This document shows, piece by piece, positions 36,315-45,117 of a DNA stretch of 64,000 nt. Both the position numbers and the translations under genes were made by a program. The stretch's first letter is position 1. Every line of letters begins with the position of its first letter. Below the pieces are notes generated by a model. It had not been told where the DNA came from. It did no database searches and worked only from the letters and a program-made list of their open reading frames with translations. Source of the stretch: Kineosporia corallincola (lineage in GTDB: Bacteria > Actinomycetota > Actinomycetes > Actinomycetales > Kineosporiaceae); NCBI RefSeq assembly GCF_018499875.1, contig NZ_JAHBAY010000003.1:310001-374000 (forward strand). Reading direction: 5' to 3'.

Positions 36315-37703
36315 CTATCCCCGCCGCCGCGACCGGTCCCGGCGCAACAGCCCGGGCTGGAACTCGTCTGGGGCGGTCCTGTCGTCTCCACCGCCGGAAC
36401 CGGAGGTCATCCACCCCAGCCGCCCACCGGCGTCCTCAAGCAGCTCAGCCCGCGGCGAAGACGCCACCACCGCCGCGGCCACCGCCGTGGTCAGCGGGAT
36501 CGCCAGGATCAGCCCGATCGCCCCGACCAGCGTCCGCACGATCTCCTCGGCGATCTGCCCGCCGGTCAGCACCCGGGTCAGGGGCTGGTGGTACAGGTCG
36601 ATGAGGATGAGTGTCGGCAGGGCGGCGCCGGCGTAGGCGAACGCGATCGTGTACACGGTCGACGCGAGATGGTCACGGCCCACCCGCATTCCGCTCACGA
36701 ACAGCTGCCGGAAGCCCAGCTCCGGCGCGTGCGCCCGCACCTCCCAGACCGCGGAGGCCTGGGTGATCGTGACGTCGTTCAGCACGCCCAAGCCTGCCAC
36801 GATGATCCCGCAGAGGATCACCCCGGACAGGTCTGAGCTCCCGGTCAGCTGGGCCAGCGTGTAGTTCTCCTCCGAGCTCAGGCCGTTGAGATGCCCTGCG
36901 GTGGAGGCCCAGTCGGCCAGCAGCGCGGTCAGGGCCAGGCCGGAGACCGTTCCCAGCAGCGCGGCCGTCGTCTTCGCCGAGACGCCGTGGGCCAGGTAGA
37001 GCACCACCGTCATCACCGCGATCGAGCCGGCCAGGGCCACCAGCACCGGGTTCTCGCCGAGTCGCAGCGCGGGCAGCATGAATTTGAGGACGGCGAGGTA
37101 GCTCAGGCCCAGCCCGATCATGGCGGCCAGCCCCCGCAACCGGCCGACCGCCACCACCAGCACGGCGAAACCGATCGCCAGCACCGTCAGCGGAAAGCCC
37201 CGGGAGAAGTCGATCCAGGCGTACACCGTGCCGTCGGCCAGCGCGCCGGGGTCGGCCCCGGCCGCCGTCGAGCCGTCCAGCGTCTCGGCCGGGTATCGCG
37301 CCACCTGGATGCTGTCACCGGGCCCGATCCCCGCCCGGTACACCTGCGCCGGCACCTGCACCGTGACCGAGGCCCCCTGGTCCGGGCCCGAGCCGACCGT
37401 CGCCGTCACCGAGGCGCAGGTGGTGGTCTCCGGGATCGTCCCGTCGGCCTGCCGGTCGCTGGACGTGCCGGCGCACTGCGTGGCCGAGGCCGCCGTCACC
37501 GTGGCCGGGTAGGCGTCCTCCGCCTCCTCCCCCTGCGCCGACACCTGCCGGGCCACCGTCGGCGTGCCGCTCGGCCACAGCATCACCAGCCCGGCGACCG
37601 TGGCGGCCAGCAGCGGAACCAGCACGGCCAGCAGCCAGGTCAGCGCGCGGCGGCCGATCCGGAAGTCGTCGCCCCCCGCACCGTGGGAGTGATGGGAGCC
37701 CAT
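36315..37703 (-). CDS. YibE/F-like membrane protein
   Basis: A 462-residue polytopic membrane protein with one N-terminal anchor helix, an exported domain of about 110 residues (about 48-160) and then seven or eight helices. GVLNDVTITQASAVWE in the membrane part is the YibE/F family hallmark. His-rich residues follow the start (MGSHHSHG). Function is unknown, though export or efflux has been suggested for the family. The C-terminal tail is Arg-rich. Confidence 0.85.
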   Translation of the reverse strand: MGSHHSHGAGGDDFRIGRRALTWLLAVLVPLLAATVAGLVMLWPSGTPTVARQVSAQGEEAEDAYPATVTAASATQCAGTSSDRQADGTIPETTTCASVTATVGSGPDQGASVTVQVPAQVYRAGIGPGDSIQVARYPAETLDGSTAAGADPGALADGTVYAWIDFSRGFPLTVLAIGFAVLVVAVGRLRGLAAMIGLGLSYLAVLKFMLPALRLGENPVLVALAGSIAVMTVVLYLAHGVSAKTTAALLGTVSGLALTALLADWASTAGHLNGLSSEENYTLAQLTGSSDLSGVILCGIIVAGLGVLNDVTITQASAVWEVRAHAPELGFRQLFVSGMRVGRDHLASTVYTIAFAYAGAALPTLILIDLYHQPLTRVLTGGQIAEEIVRTLVGAIGLILAIPLTTAVAAAVVASSPRAELLEDAGGRLGWMTSGSGGGDDRTAPDEFQPGLLRRDRSRRRG

Positions 37704-37812
37704 GGGGCGAACCTAGGGACAAGCCTTCTCGGTGTCCAACGGTCGCCCGTGCCGGTCGGACGGGACGCTCCCGGCCACGATGACCGTTCGTCGCCAGATC
37801 TGTCCCCGGCGT

Positions 37813-37868
37813 CGCTTTCGCACCAGGTTTACCGCTAACTTCCTTTACCGGTAAACCTGCCGAAAGCG
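37813..37868. promoter_or_regulatory. Large inverted-repeat operator upstream of the alpha-xylosidase operon
   Basis: Left arm CGCTTTCG...AGGTTTACCG (37813-37834) mirrors right arm CGGTAAACCTGCCGAAAGCG (37849-37868) with one small mismatch zone. Within the right half lies the perfect 12-base palindrome TTTACCGGTAAA (37844-37855), of the form bound by LacI-family repressors. It sits about 66 bases before the solute-binding protein gene; the LacI gene closes the operon. The remainder of the 230-base gap shows nothing else. Confidence 0.75.
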
Positions 37869-37933
37869 CAGGCCAGGCATCGGAGTGGATGCGTCCGGCC
37901 CCGTGTCCACTCCTCCAACGAGGAGGTTGTGCC

Positions 37934-39259
37934 TTGCGACAGCGACGGATCGTCACCGGGGGCGCGCTCGCGCTCGCGGCGGCCCTTCTGGTGAGCGCGT
38001 GCGGCGGCGGCAGCGATTCCGCCGACAGCGCCGAGGAGATCAACACGTCCCCCACGGGCGACGGGCAGACGCTGACCGTCTGGACCTACGAGGACGAGAC
38101 CAGCGCCATGGGCATCGCCTGGAAGAAGGCGATGGAGCAGTTCACCGAGGAGACCGGTGCCCAGGTCGACTTCCAGCTGAAGAGCTTCGAGCAGATCAAC
38201 GCCTCGGCCAGCCAGGTGCTCAACTCCGACAGCGCGCCCGACATCCTGGAGTACAACAAGGGCAACGCCACCTCAGGCCTGCTCTCCAGCCAGGGACTGC
38301 TGACCGACCTGACGCCGGCGGTGGAGGCGTACGGCTGGGCCGACAAGCTCTCCGAGTCGCTCCAGACCACGGCCAGGTACAGCGAGGACGGCGTGATGGG
38401 GTCCGGGAACTACTACGGCATCCCGAACTACGGCGAGTACGTTCAGGTCTACTACAACAAGGACCTTTTCGAGAAGTACGGCCTCGAGGTGCCGACCACC
38501 CTCGACGAGTTCACCGCCGTGCTCCAGAAGTTCAAGGACGAGGGCATCACGCCGCTCGCCGAGTCCGCGCAGGAGTACCCGCTCGGGCAGCTGCTGTACC
38601 AGCTGGCCCTGCTGGACGCCGACCGGCAGTGGGTCACCGACTACCAGACCTACACCGCCCCGGCCGATTTCCACGACGCGAGCTGGACCCGGGCCGCGAA
38701 CACCCTGAAGGAATGGGTGGACAAGGGCTTCATCTCGAAGAACTCGACCGGCCAGAAGGCCCAGGACGCCGGTGACGCGTTCACCGCCGGCACCAACCCG
38801 ATCTTCTTCTCCGGCAGCTGGTGGTACGGAAGCTTCACCACCGACGCCAAGTTCGACTGGGGCACGTTCCTGTTCCCGGGCGCGAAGCTGTCGCCGGGCT
38901 CGTCGGGCAACCTCTGGGTGGTGCCGGAGAACTCCGACGCCAAGGACCTCGCCTACAAGTTCATCGACATCACCATGTCGCCCGAGATCCAGAACCTGAT
39001 GGGCAACAGCGGCGGCATCCCGGTGGCCGCCGACGAGAGCGCGATCACCGACGAGAAGTCCAAGGAACTGATCAAGAACTTCACCACCCTGACCGGTCAG
39101 GACGGCCTGGCGTTCTACCCGGACTGGCCCACGCCGACCTTCTACGGCGAGATCAACGCCGCGCTCCAGGAACTGGTGAACGGCACCAAGTCCGTCGACG
39201 AGGTGCTGACCCAGCTCCAGACCGACTACGACAAGGGCGTCAAGGAGATCACCGGGTGA
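37934..39259 (+). CDS. Sugar ABC transporter substrate-binding lipoprotein
   Basis: A 441-residue family 1 extracellular solute-binding protein. The signal peptide ends in lipobox LLVSACGG (Cys near residue 23). Mature landmarks are TLTVWTYEDE, VYYNKDLFEKYGLEVP and FFSGSWWYGSF, typical of oligosaccharide binders. TTG 37934 is chosen because AGGAGG (37921-37926) lies seven bases upstream. It is the first gene of an operon and overlaps the permease by three bases. With alpha-xylosidase downstream, xyloglucan fragments such as isoprimeverose are likely cargo (inferred). Confidence 0.93.
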   Translation: MRQRRIVTGGALALAAALLVSACGGGSDSADSAEEINTSPTGDGQTLTVWTYEDETSAMGIAWKKAMEQFTEETGAQVDFQLKSFEQINASASQVLNSDSAPDILEYNKGNATSGLLSSQGLLTDLTPAVEAYGWADKLSESLQTTARYSEDGVMGSGNYYGIPNYGEYVQVYYNKDLFEKYGLEVPTTLDEFTAVLQKFKDEGITPLAESAQEYPLGQLLYQLALLDADRQWVTDYQTYTAPADFHDASWTRAANTLKEWVDKGFISKNSTGQKAQDAGDAFTAGTNPIFFSGSWWYGSFTTDAKFDWGTFLFPGAKLSPGSSGNLWVVPENSDAKDLAYKFIDITMSPEIQNLMGNSGGIPVAADESAITDEKSKELIKNFTTLTGQDGLAFYPDWPTPTFYGEINAALQELVNGTKSVDEVLTQLQTDYDKGVKEITG

Positions 39260-40158
39260 TCAAGGGCCAGGGCCGGGCGGGGTACTGGCTGTACCTCGTC
39301 CCCGGCGCGATCCTGCTCACGGTCATCATCATCGTGCCGCTGGGCTGGAACGTGTACCTCAGTTTCACGAAGTACCGGGGCATCAAGCCCCCGGAGTGGA
39401 ACGGGCTGGAGAACTGGAAGGAACTGTTCCACGACGCCGAGTTCTGGGCGTCGTTCCAGCACAGCATCGTCATGGTGGTGGCCATGGTGGTGCTGCCCAC
39501 GGTGTTCGGGCTGATCCTCGCCTCGCTGCTGTTCGATCTGGTCGGCCGCCGTTTCGACGGGAAGATCGCGGGCCTGCTGCGCGCGGTCTACTACCTGCCG
39601 CAGATCCTCCCGATCGCGATCGCCGCGATCGTGGTCGGGTGGATCCTGCGGCCCGAGGACGGCGCGCTGAACGACCTGCTCGACGCCGTCGGCCTGGGCG
39701 GCCTCCAGCACAACTGGCTGGGAAGCCCCGACACGGCGCTGCTCTCGATCGGCGCGGTGATGGTCTGGATCCAGATCGGTTATCCGGTGGTGGTCTTCAT
39801 GTCGGCGCTGCAACGCATCGACCCGCAGCTGTACGAGGCGGCGGAGCTCGACGGCGCCAACTGGTTCCAGCGGTTCCGGGCGATCACCCTGGCCGGCATC
39901 CGGCCGGAGATCTTCGTGGTGGTGCTGACCTGCACGGTGGCGGCGCTCAAGGTGTTCGGTCCGGTGTACGCCCTGACCAGGGGTGGGCCCGGCACCTCCA
40001 CCACGGTGCCGAGCTACTACAGCTACACCGAGTTCTTCACCGCCCAGCGGGTGGGCTACGGCGCCACCATCGCGACCGCTCTCACCGTGGTCGTGCTGGC
40101 CGTCGCGATCTTCTTCGTGCGGGCCCAGTTCCGCCTGGTCGACGAGGAGGCACGATGA
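39256..40158 (+). CDS. Sugar ABC transporter permease (MalF type)
   Basis: A 300-residue inner-membrane permease with six helices. The cytoplasmic EAAELDGANWFQRFRAITLAGI loop is the EAA motif that docks the ATPase. GTG 39256 overlaps the upstream stop (GTGA). It pairs with the next permease; the operon has no ATPase of its own and probably uses a shared MsiK-like one. Confidence 0.93.
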   Translation: MIKGQGRAGYWLYLVPGAILLTVIIIVPLGWNVYLSFTKYRGIKPPEWNGLENWKELFHDAEFWASFQHSIVMVVAMVVLPTVFGLILASLLFDLVGRRFDGKIAGLLRAVYYLPQILPIAIAAIVVGWILRPEDGALNDLLDAVGLGGLQHNWLGSPDTALLSIGAVMVWIQIGYPVVVFMSALQRIDPQLYEAAELDGANWFQRFRAITLAGIRPEIFVVVLTCTVAALKVFGPVYALTRGGPGTSTTVPSYYSYTEFFTAQRVGYGATIATALTVVVLAVAIFFVRAQFRLVDEEAR

Positions 40159-41042
40159 CCGCACAACTGATGGACGACGAGAAGACCACGGAAACCCGCG
40201 CACCGCAGAACAGACGGCGGCGCCGGACCGGGCTGGAGTGGCTCGCCCTGGCAATCACGGTGCTGGTGGCCGTGGTGATGATCGCGCCGCTGCTGCTGGT
40301 CGTGCTGAACGCGGTGAAGTCGCCCGCCGACTTCTCCGCGCACGGCCCGCTGGGCCTGCCCACCGAGATCTACCTCGACGGCATCAAGACCTTCTGGAAT
40401 GCCGTCGACTTCCCCCGCAAGGTCTGGAACAGCCTGCTGATCTCCAGCGCGGTGGCGGTGCTCGGGGTGCTGGTCTCGGTGCTGAACGCCTACGCGCTGG
40501 GTATCGGGCGGGTCAAGGGCCGGATGTGGGTGCTGGTGGCGTTCCTGCTGGCCACGATCGTGCCGCAGGAGGCGCTGCTCTACCCGCTCTACATCATGTT
40601 CAAGAACGTCGGCCTCTACGACACGATCTGGTCGGTCGTGGTGGTGTTCATCGTGATCCACGGGGCGTTCGGAACCTACCTGCTGGCCAGTGTTTTCGGC
40701 GCCTTCCCGAAGGAGCTGCTGGAGGCCGCGGCCCTGGACGGGGCCAGCCGCCGGCAGATCCTCTGGAAGGTCGTGGTGCCGGTCTGCCGGCCCACCCTGG
40801 CCGTGCTGGCCGTGTTCTTCTTCATCTGGACCTGGAACGAGTTCCTCATCCCGCTGTCCTTCCTGGTCAGCGCCGACAACCAGACCGTCCAGGTGGGCAT
40901 CGCGACCCTCCAGGGCGAGCGGATCATGAACGTGACCACGATCAGCGCCTCGGCCCTGCTCGGCATCGCGCCCACGCTCCTGTTCTTCCTCGTCTTCCAG
41001 CGCACCCTGACCCGCGGGATCACCGCGGGGGCGATCAAGTAA
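40155..41042 (+). CDS. Sugar ABC transporter permease (MalG type)
   Basis: A 295-residue permease with six helices after a basic N-terminus. The EAA motif reads EAAALDGASRRQILWKVVVP. GAGGAGG lies four bases before ATG 40155, inside the end of the preceding gene (ATGA overlap). Together with the previous gene it forms the membrane channel. Confidence 0.93.
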   Translation: MTAQLMDDEKTTETRAPQNRRRRRTGLEWLALAITVLVAVVMIAPLLLVVLNAVKSPADFSAHGPLGLPTEIYLDGIKTFWNAVDFPRKVWNSLLISSAVAVLGVLVSVLNAYALGIGRVKGRMWVLVAFLLATIVPQEALLYPLYIMFKNVGLYDTIWSVVVVFIVIHGAFGTYLLASVFGAFPKELLEAAALDGASRRQILWKVVVPVCRPTLAVLAVFFFIWTWNEFLIPLSFLVSADNQTVQVGIATLQGERIMNVTTISASALLGIAPTLLFFLVFQRTLTRGITAGAIK

Positions 41043-41053
41043 AGGCGGAGTCG

Positions 41054-43318
41054 ATGAAATTCACCGATGGCTTCTGGCTGCCCCGCAAGGGCGTCGAGCC
41101 CACCTACGCCCGTGAGGTGTACGACGTCGAGGCCCGGCAGGACCGCCTGATCGTCACCGCCGCCACCCGGGTGGTGAACCACCGGGGCGACACGCTCAAC
41201 GCCGCCGTGCTCACCCTCACGCTCGACGCCCCGGCCCCCGAGGTGATCCGGGTGCGGGTGGCCCACCACACCGGGGGCCGGGAGCCGGAGCGGTTCGAGC
41301 TCACCACCAAGGAGGAGGAGGCCGAGGCCACGTACGACGGCACCACCGCGGTGTTGCGCTCGGGCTCGCTGGAGGCCCGGCTGGAACGCGGCACGCCGTG
41401 GAACCTGGCCTTCTGGCAGAACGGGAAACGCCTGACCGGCAGCGGTCATCGCTCCCTCGGCCTGATGCGGACGGCCTGGGGCACGTTCGTGCACGAGCAG
41501 CTCGAGCTCGGCGTCGGCGAGGTGGTCTACGGTCTCGGCGAGCGCTTCGGCCCCCTGGCGAAGAACGGCCAGAGCGTGGAGATCTGGAACGAGGACGGCG
41601 GGACGTCGAGCGAGCAGGCGTACAAGAACATCCCGTTCTACCTGACCAGCCGCGGCTACGGCGTGCTGGTGAACGAGCCCGGCCGGGTCTCGTTCGAGGT
41701 CGGCTCGGAAGCGGTCGAGCGGGTGCAGTTCTCGGTGGCCGGCGAGTCGCTGGAGTACCTGGTGATCGCCGGGCCGGAGCCGAAGACCGTGCTGGACCGT
41801 TACACCGCGCTGACCGGGCGGCCGGCCCAGGTGCCGGACTGGAGCTACGGCACCTGGCTGTCGACGAGCTTCACCACCGACTACAGCGAGGAGACGGTCA
41901 GCCACTTCGTCGACGGCATGGCCGAGCGCGGGATCCCGCTCAGCGTGTTCCATTTCGACTGCTTCTGGATGCGCGAGTTCAGCTGGTGCGACTTCACCTG
42001 GGACCCGCGGGTGTTCCCCGACCCGGTGGGCATGCTGAAGCGGCTGCACGACAAGGACATCCGGGTGTGTGTCTGGATCAACCCGTACATCGGGCAGCGC
42101 TCGGTGCTGTTCGACGAGGCGTCCGCGGCGGGCTACCTGCTGAAGCGGGCGGACGGCAGCACGTTCCAGACCGACCAGTGGCAGGCCGGTATGGGCCTGG
42201 TGGACTTCACCAACCCGGAAGCGGTGGCCTGGTACCAGGGGCACCTGCGGCGGCTGATGGCCGAGGGGGTGGACGCCTTCAAGACCGACTTCGGCGAGCG
42301 GGTGCCCACCGACGTGGTCCACCACTCCGGCGCCGATCCGGAGCGGATGCACAACCTGTACACCCAGTTCTACAACCGGGCCGTGTTCGACGTGATCAAG
42401 GAGGTCAGGGGCGAGGACCAGGCCGTGGTGTTCGCCCGGTCGGCCACGGCCGGCGGGCAGCAGTTCCCGGTGCACTGGGGCGGCGACAACACCGCGTCGT
42501 ACATCTCGATGGCCGAGACCCTGCGCGGGGGGCTGAGTCTCGGGTTCTCCGGGTTCGGGTTCTGGAGCCACGACATCGGCGGGTTCGAGGGTTCGCCCGA
42601 CGTGGACCTGTTCAAGCGGTGGACGGCGTTCGGCATGCTGTCGAGCCACAGCCGGTTCCACGGCAGCAGCTCGTACCGGGTGCCGTGGCTGGTCGACCCG
42701 GACGAGGGGCCGCTCGGCGCGGTCGCGGTGGCGCGGAAGTTCGGGCGGCTGAAGGCCCGGCTGGCGCCGTACCTGCTGGCGGCCGGCCGGCAGGCGCACG
42801 AACACGGGACGCCGGTGATGCGGCCGATGATCCTGGAGTTCCCGCACGACCCGGCGGTGCCCTACCTCGACCGGCAGTACATGCTGGGCGCGGATCTGCT
42901 GGTGGCGCCGGTGTTCTCGGCCGAGGGCGAGGTGGAGTTCTACCTGCCCGAGGGATCGTGGGCGAACCTGCTGACCGGCGAGAGCGTCGAGGGAGGACGC
43001 TGGCTGCGCGAGACGCACGCGGTGGACTCGCTGCCGGTGCTGGTGCGCCCGGGGGCCGTGCTGCCGCTCGGCGCGAATCAGGAACGGCCGGACTCCGATC
43101 ACCTCGCCGGGCTGACGCTGCTGGTCAACCCGGGTGCGGCGGACGACTGGGAACGGCAGGTGGATATCGTCGACGGCCATGGGACGACGGTCGTCTTCAC
43201 GGTGCGCAGGGAGGGCGGCGAGGTGGTCGCGACCTCCGGCGTGGCCGACGGCTGGGGGATCTCCCGGCCCGGTGGCGAGCGGGTGGCGGCCGAGGGCGGC
43301 CGGGCCGTGCTGCGGTGA
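41054..43318 (+). CDS. GH31 alpha-xylosidase (YicI type)
   Basis: A 754-residue glycoside hydrolase family 31 enzyme that removes alpha-xylose from xyloglucan fragments. Signature blocks match YicI: FHFDCFWMREFSWCDFTWDP, KTDFGERVPTDVVHHSGADP with the catalytic Asp (near residue 417), and GFWSHDIGGFE. The N-terminal beta-sandwich and C-terminal beta domains are complete for the family (about 770 residues). It has no signal peptide and acts in the cytoplasm on imported oligosaccharides. GGCGGAG precedes ATG 41054. Alpha-glucosidase is less likely given the YicI-type blocks. Confidence 0.93.
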   Translation: MKFTDGFWLPRKGVEPTYAREVYDVEARQDRLIVTAATRVVNHRGDTLNAAVLTLTLDAPAPEVIRVRVAHHTGGREPERFELTTKEEEAEATYDGTTAVLRSGSLEARLERGTPWNLAFWQNGKRLTGSGHRSLGLMRTAWGTFVHEQLELGVGEVVYGLGERFGPLAKNGQSVEIWNEDGGTSSEQAYKNIPFYLTSRGYGVLVNEPGRVSFEVGSEAVERVQFSVAGESLEYLVIAGPEPKTVLDRYTALTGRPAQVPDWSYGTWLSTSFTTDYSEETVSHFVDGMAERGIPLSVFHFDCFWMREFSWCDFTWDPRVFPDPVGMLKRLHDKDIRVCVWINPYIGQRSVLFDEASAAGYLLKRADGSTFQTDQWQAGMGLVDFTNPEAVAWYQGHLRRLMAEGVDAFKTDFGERVPTDVVHHSGADPERMHNLYTQFYNRAVFDVIKEVRGEDQAVVFARSATAGGQQFPVHWGGDNTASYISMAETLRGGLSLGFSGFGFWSHDIGGFEGSPDVDLFKRWTAFGMLSSHSRFHGSSSYRVPWLVDPDEGPLGAVAVARKFGRLKARLAPYLLAAGRQAHEHGTPVMRPMILEFPHDPAVPYLDRQYMLGADLLVAPVFSAEGEVEFYLPEGSWANLLTGESVEGGRWLRETHAVDSLPVLVRPGAVLPLGANQERPDSDHLAGLTLLVNPGAADDWERQVDIVDGHGTTVVFTVRREGGEVVATSGVADGWGISRPGGERVAAEGGRAVLR

Positions 43319-43336
43319 GATCGTGACGGGGGACCG

Positions 43337-44395
43337 ATGAGCCGCGAGCAGCCTTCGCGACGTCCGACGATCTACGACGTCGCGAAGGAGGCCGGGGTCT
43401 CGCACCAGACGGTCGCGATGGTGCTGCGTGGTCAGGGCAAGTTCCGGCCGGAGACGCTGAAACGGGTGTCGGCGGCGATCGAGACGCTGCGCTACCGGCC
43501 GAACAACGCCGCCCGGGCCCTGGCCACGAGCAGCGCGAACCGGATCGGGGCGCTGGTGTTCGAGCTCCAGGAGGTGGGGCCGAGCAAGACCGTTCAGGGC
43601 GCGGCCCTGCGCGCGGCGGAGGCCGGGTTCCTGCTGGAGATCGTGTCGCTGCCGTTGTTCGACGGCATCGGGCCGGAGCACAGCGGCGAGTCGGACGCGA
43701 TCGAGCGGGCCCTGGGCCTGCTCGACCGTGCCGACGTGGCCGGCATCCTGGCGCTGGCCCCTGTCGACCGGTTGCTGTCGCTGGGCAGCGGCCCGGTCAG
43801 TGTGCCACTGGTGATGGAGCTGGAAGACGCCTCGGACCCGGGCTCGACGCTGAGCCGGCGCGGCATGGACCTGGTGATCGACCACCTGGCCGGCCTGGGG
43901 CACCGCCGGATCGCCTATCTCGGGGGCTCGCCCACCTGGCTGGCGTCCCGGCGGCGGGCCGAGGCGGTGCGGGCGGCGCTGGCCCGGCACGACCTGGAGC
44001 CGGTGGCCGAGCTGACCGGGGACTGGTCGGCGTCGTCCGGGGCCCAGGCGGTGCGTGCCCTGCGCCCCGCCGACCTGGCCTCGATCGGCGCGCTGGTCTG
44101 CGGCAACGATCAGATGGCGCTGGGCGCGCTGCTGGCGCTGGACGAGCAGGGCGTGGACGTGCCCGGGCGGATCAGCGTCACCGGTTTCGACGGGATCCCG
44201 GAGAGCGGCTTCCTGCGCCCGCCGCTGACCACGGTGAAGGTGGACTACGCCGTGCACGGCCGGCGTCTGGTGGACTCGCTGCTGACCAGGCTCGGCCGTC
44301 CGGTGCCGGACCCGGCGAGGGAGCCGGCCCCGGACGACATCGAGTTCCTGGCCCGGGCGAGTACCGCCCGCTCAGGCGAACTTCGAGCGCCCTGA
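43337..44395 (+). CDS. LacI family transcriptional regulator
   Basis: A 352-residue repressor. The N-terminal helix-turn-helix reads TIYDVAKEAGVSHQTVAMVLRG and the hinge RYRPNNAARALAT. The periplasmic-binding-like ligand domain follows. It closes the alpha-xylosidase operon 18 bases after it and is the likely binder of the TTTACCGGTAAA palindrome at 37844. Its end overlaps the convergent hydrolase by 24 bases. Confidence 0.94.
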   Translation: MSREQPSRRPTIYDVAKEAGVSHQTVAMVLRGQGKFRPETLKRVSAAIETLRYRPNNAARALATSSANRIGALVFELQEVGPSKTVQGAALRAAEAGFLLEIVSLPLFDGIGPEHSGESDAIERALGLLDRADVAGILALAPVDRLLSLGSGPVSVPLVMELEDASDPGSTLSRRGMDLVIDHLAGLGHRRIAYLGGSPTWLASRRRAEAVRAALARHDLEPVAELTGDWSASSGAQAVRALRPADLASIGALVCGNDQMALGALLALDEQGVDVPGRISVTGFDGIPESGFLRPPLTTVKVDYAVHGRRLVDSLLTRLGRPVPDPAREPAPDDIEFLARASTARSGELRAP

Positions 44396-45001
44396 CACCG
44401 CCGACGCCACCAGATTGCCCTGCGGCAGGGCGGTTCCGGCGGCCAGCGCGGTCGTCCACTCCCCGGTCGAGGCGACGGCCGCGAAGTTGGCGTTGAACAG
44501 CGTCATCAGGGTGGTGTGCAGGTCGTGGGCGCTGACCTGCCCGGCGTCGTTGGCCAGGTGCGTGGTGCCGGAGGCGTCGGAGAGGATCTCGGCGGTGAAC
44601 CCGAGGCCCTCGGACTCCACGGCCGAGGCCAGGTCGCAGTTGTGCGTCATGAACCCGGTCAGGGTGACCGTGTCGACGTCCCGCGCCCGCAGCCATGCGG
44701 CGAGATCGGTTCCGGCGTAGATGCTTCCGTACTCCTTGCGGAACACCTTGGCGTCGCCGACGGCCGCGGCGATCCGCGGGTGCAGCTGCCAGCCCGTCCC
44801 CTCGGCGGCGAACACCGGGGAGTCGGCGGGGGCGGTGTGCTGGGCGAAGGCGATCGGCAGGCCGTGCTCGCGAGCGGTGGCGACGACGGCGAGGATCCGC
44901 TCCAGAGCCTCGTCGCGGGGCGGGTACTGGATCTCCAGCGGCCCGTCGAAGTACTCCTGCTGCACGTCGACGACGACGAGGGCACGGCGGGGTGTGGTCA
45001 T
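44372..45001 (-). CDS. Cysteine hydrolase, isochorismatase family
   Basis: A 209-residue isochorismatase-like hydrolase. The Asp of VVVDVQQEYFDG (near residue 12), Lys of VFRKEYGS (near 89) and expected nucleophile region TGFMTHNCDLAS with Cys (near 124) supply the triad. ATG 45001 has AGGAGG upstream. It diverges from the AraC-type regulator. Members hydrolyse amides such as nicotinamide, or isochorismate; the substrate is unknown. Confidence 0.9.
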   Translation of the reverse strand: MTTPRRALVVVDVQQEYFDGPLEIQYPPRDEALERILAVVATAREHGLPIAFAQHTAPADSPVFAAEGTGWQLHPRIAAAVGDAKVFRKEYGSIYAGTDLAAWLRARDVDTVTLTGFMTHNCDLASAVESEGLGFTAEILSDASGTTHLANDAGQVSAHDLHTTLMTLFNANFAAVASTGEWTTALAAGTALPQGNLVASAVSGRSKFA

Positions 45002-45117
45002 CGGGATCCTCCTGGCTCGTTCGGGTGACCGGCCTCCAGCATCCGGGTCGGGCGGACCTGGCACGAGTGGCCCGGATGCATAATGTCGATGAGATCGGGC
45101 CATAACCAGGAGCGGCC

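Noticed and set aside
40676-44257. 1193-codon reverse frame opposite the alpha-xylosidase and LacI genes
   Set aside because: Both genes on the forward strand have complete family motifs; the reverse frame is Arg/His/Gly-rich without any domain.
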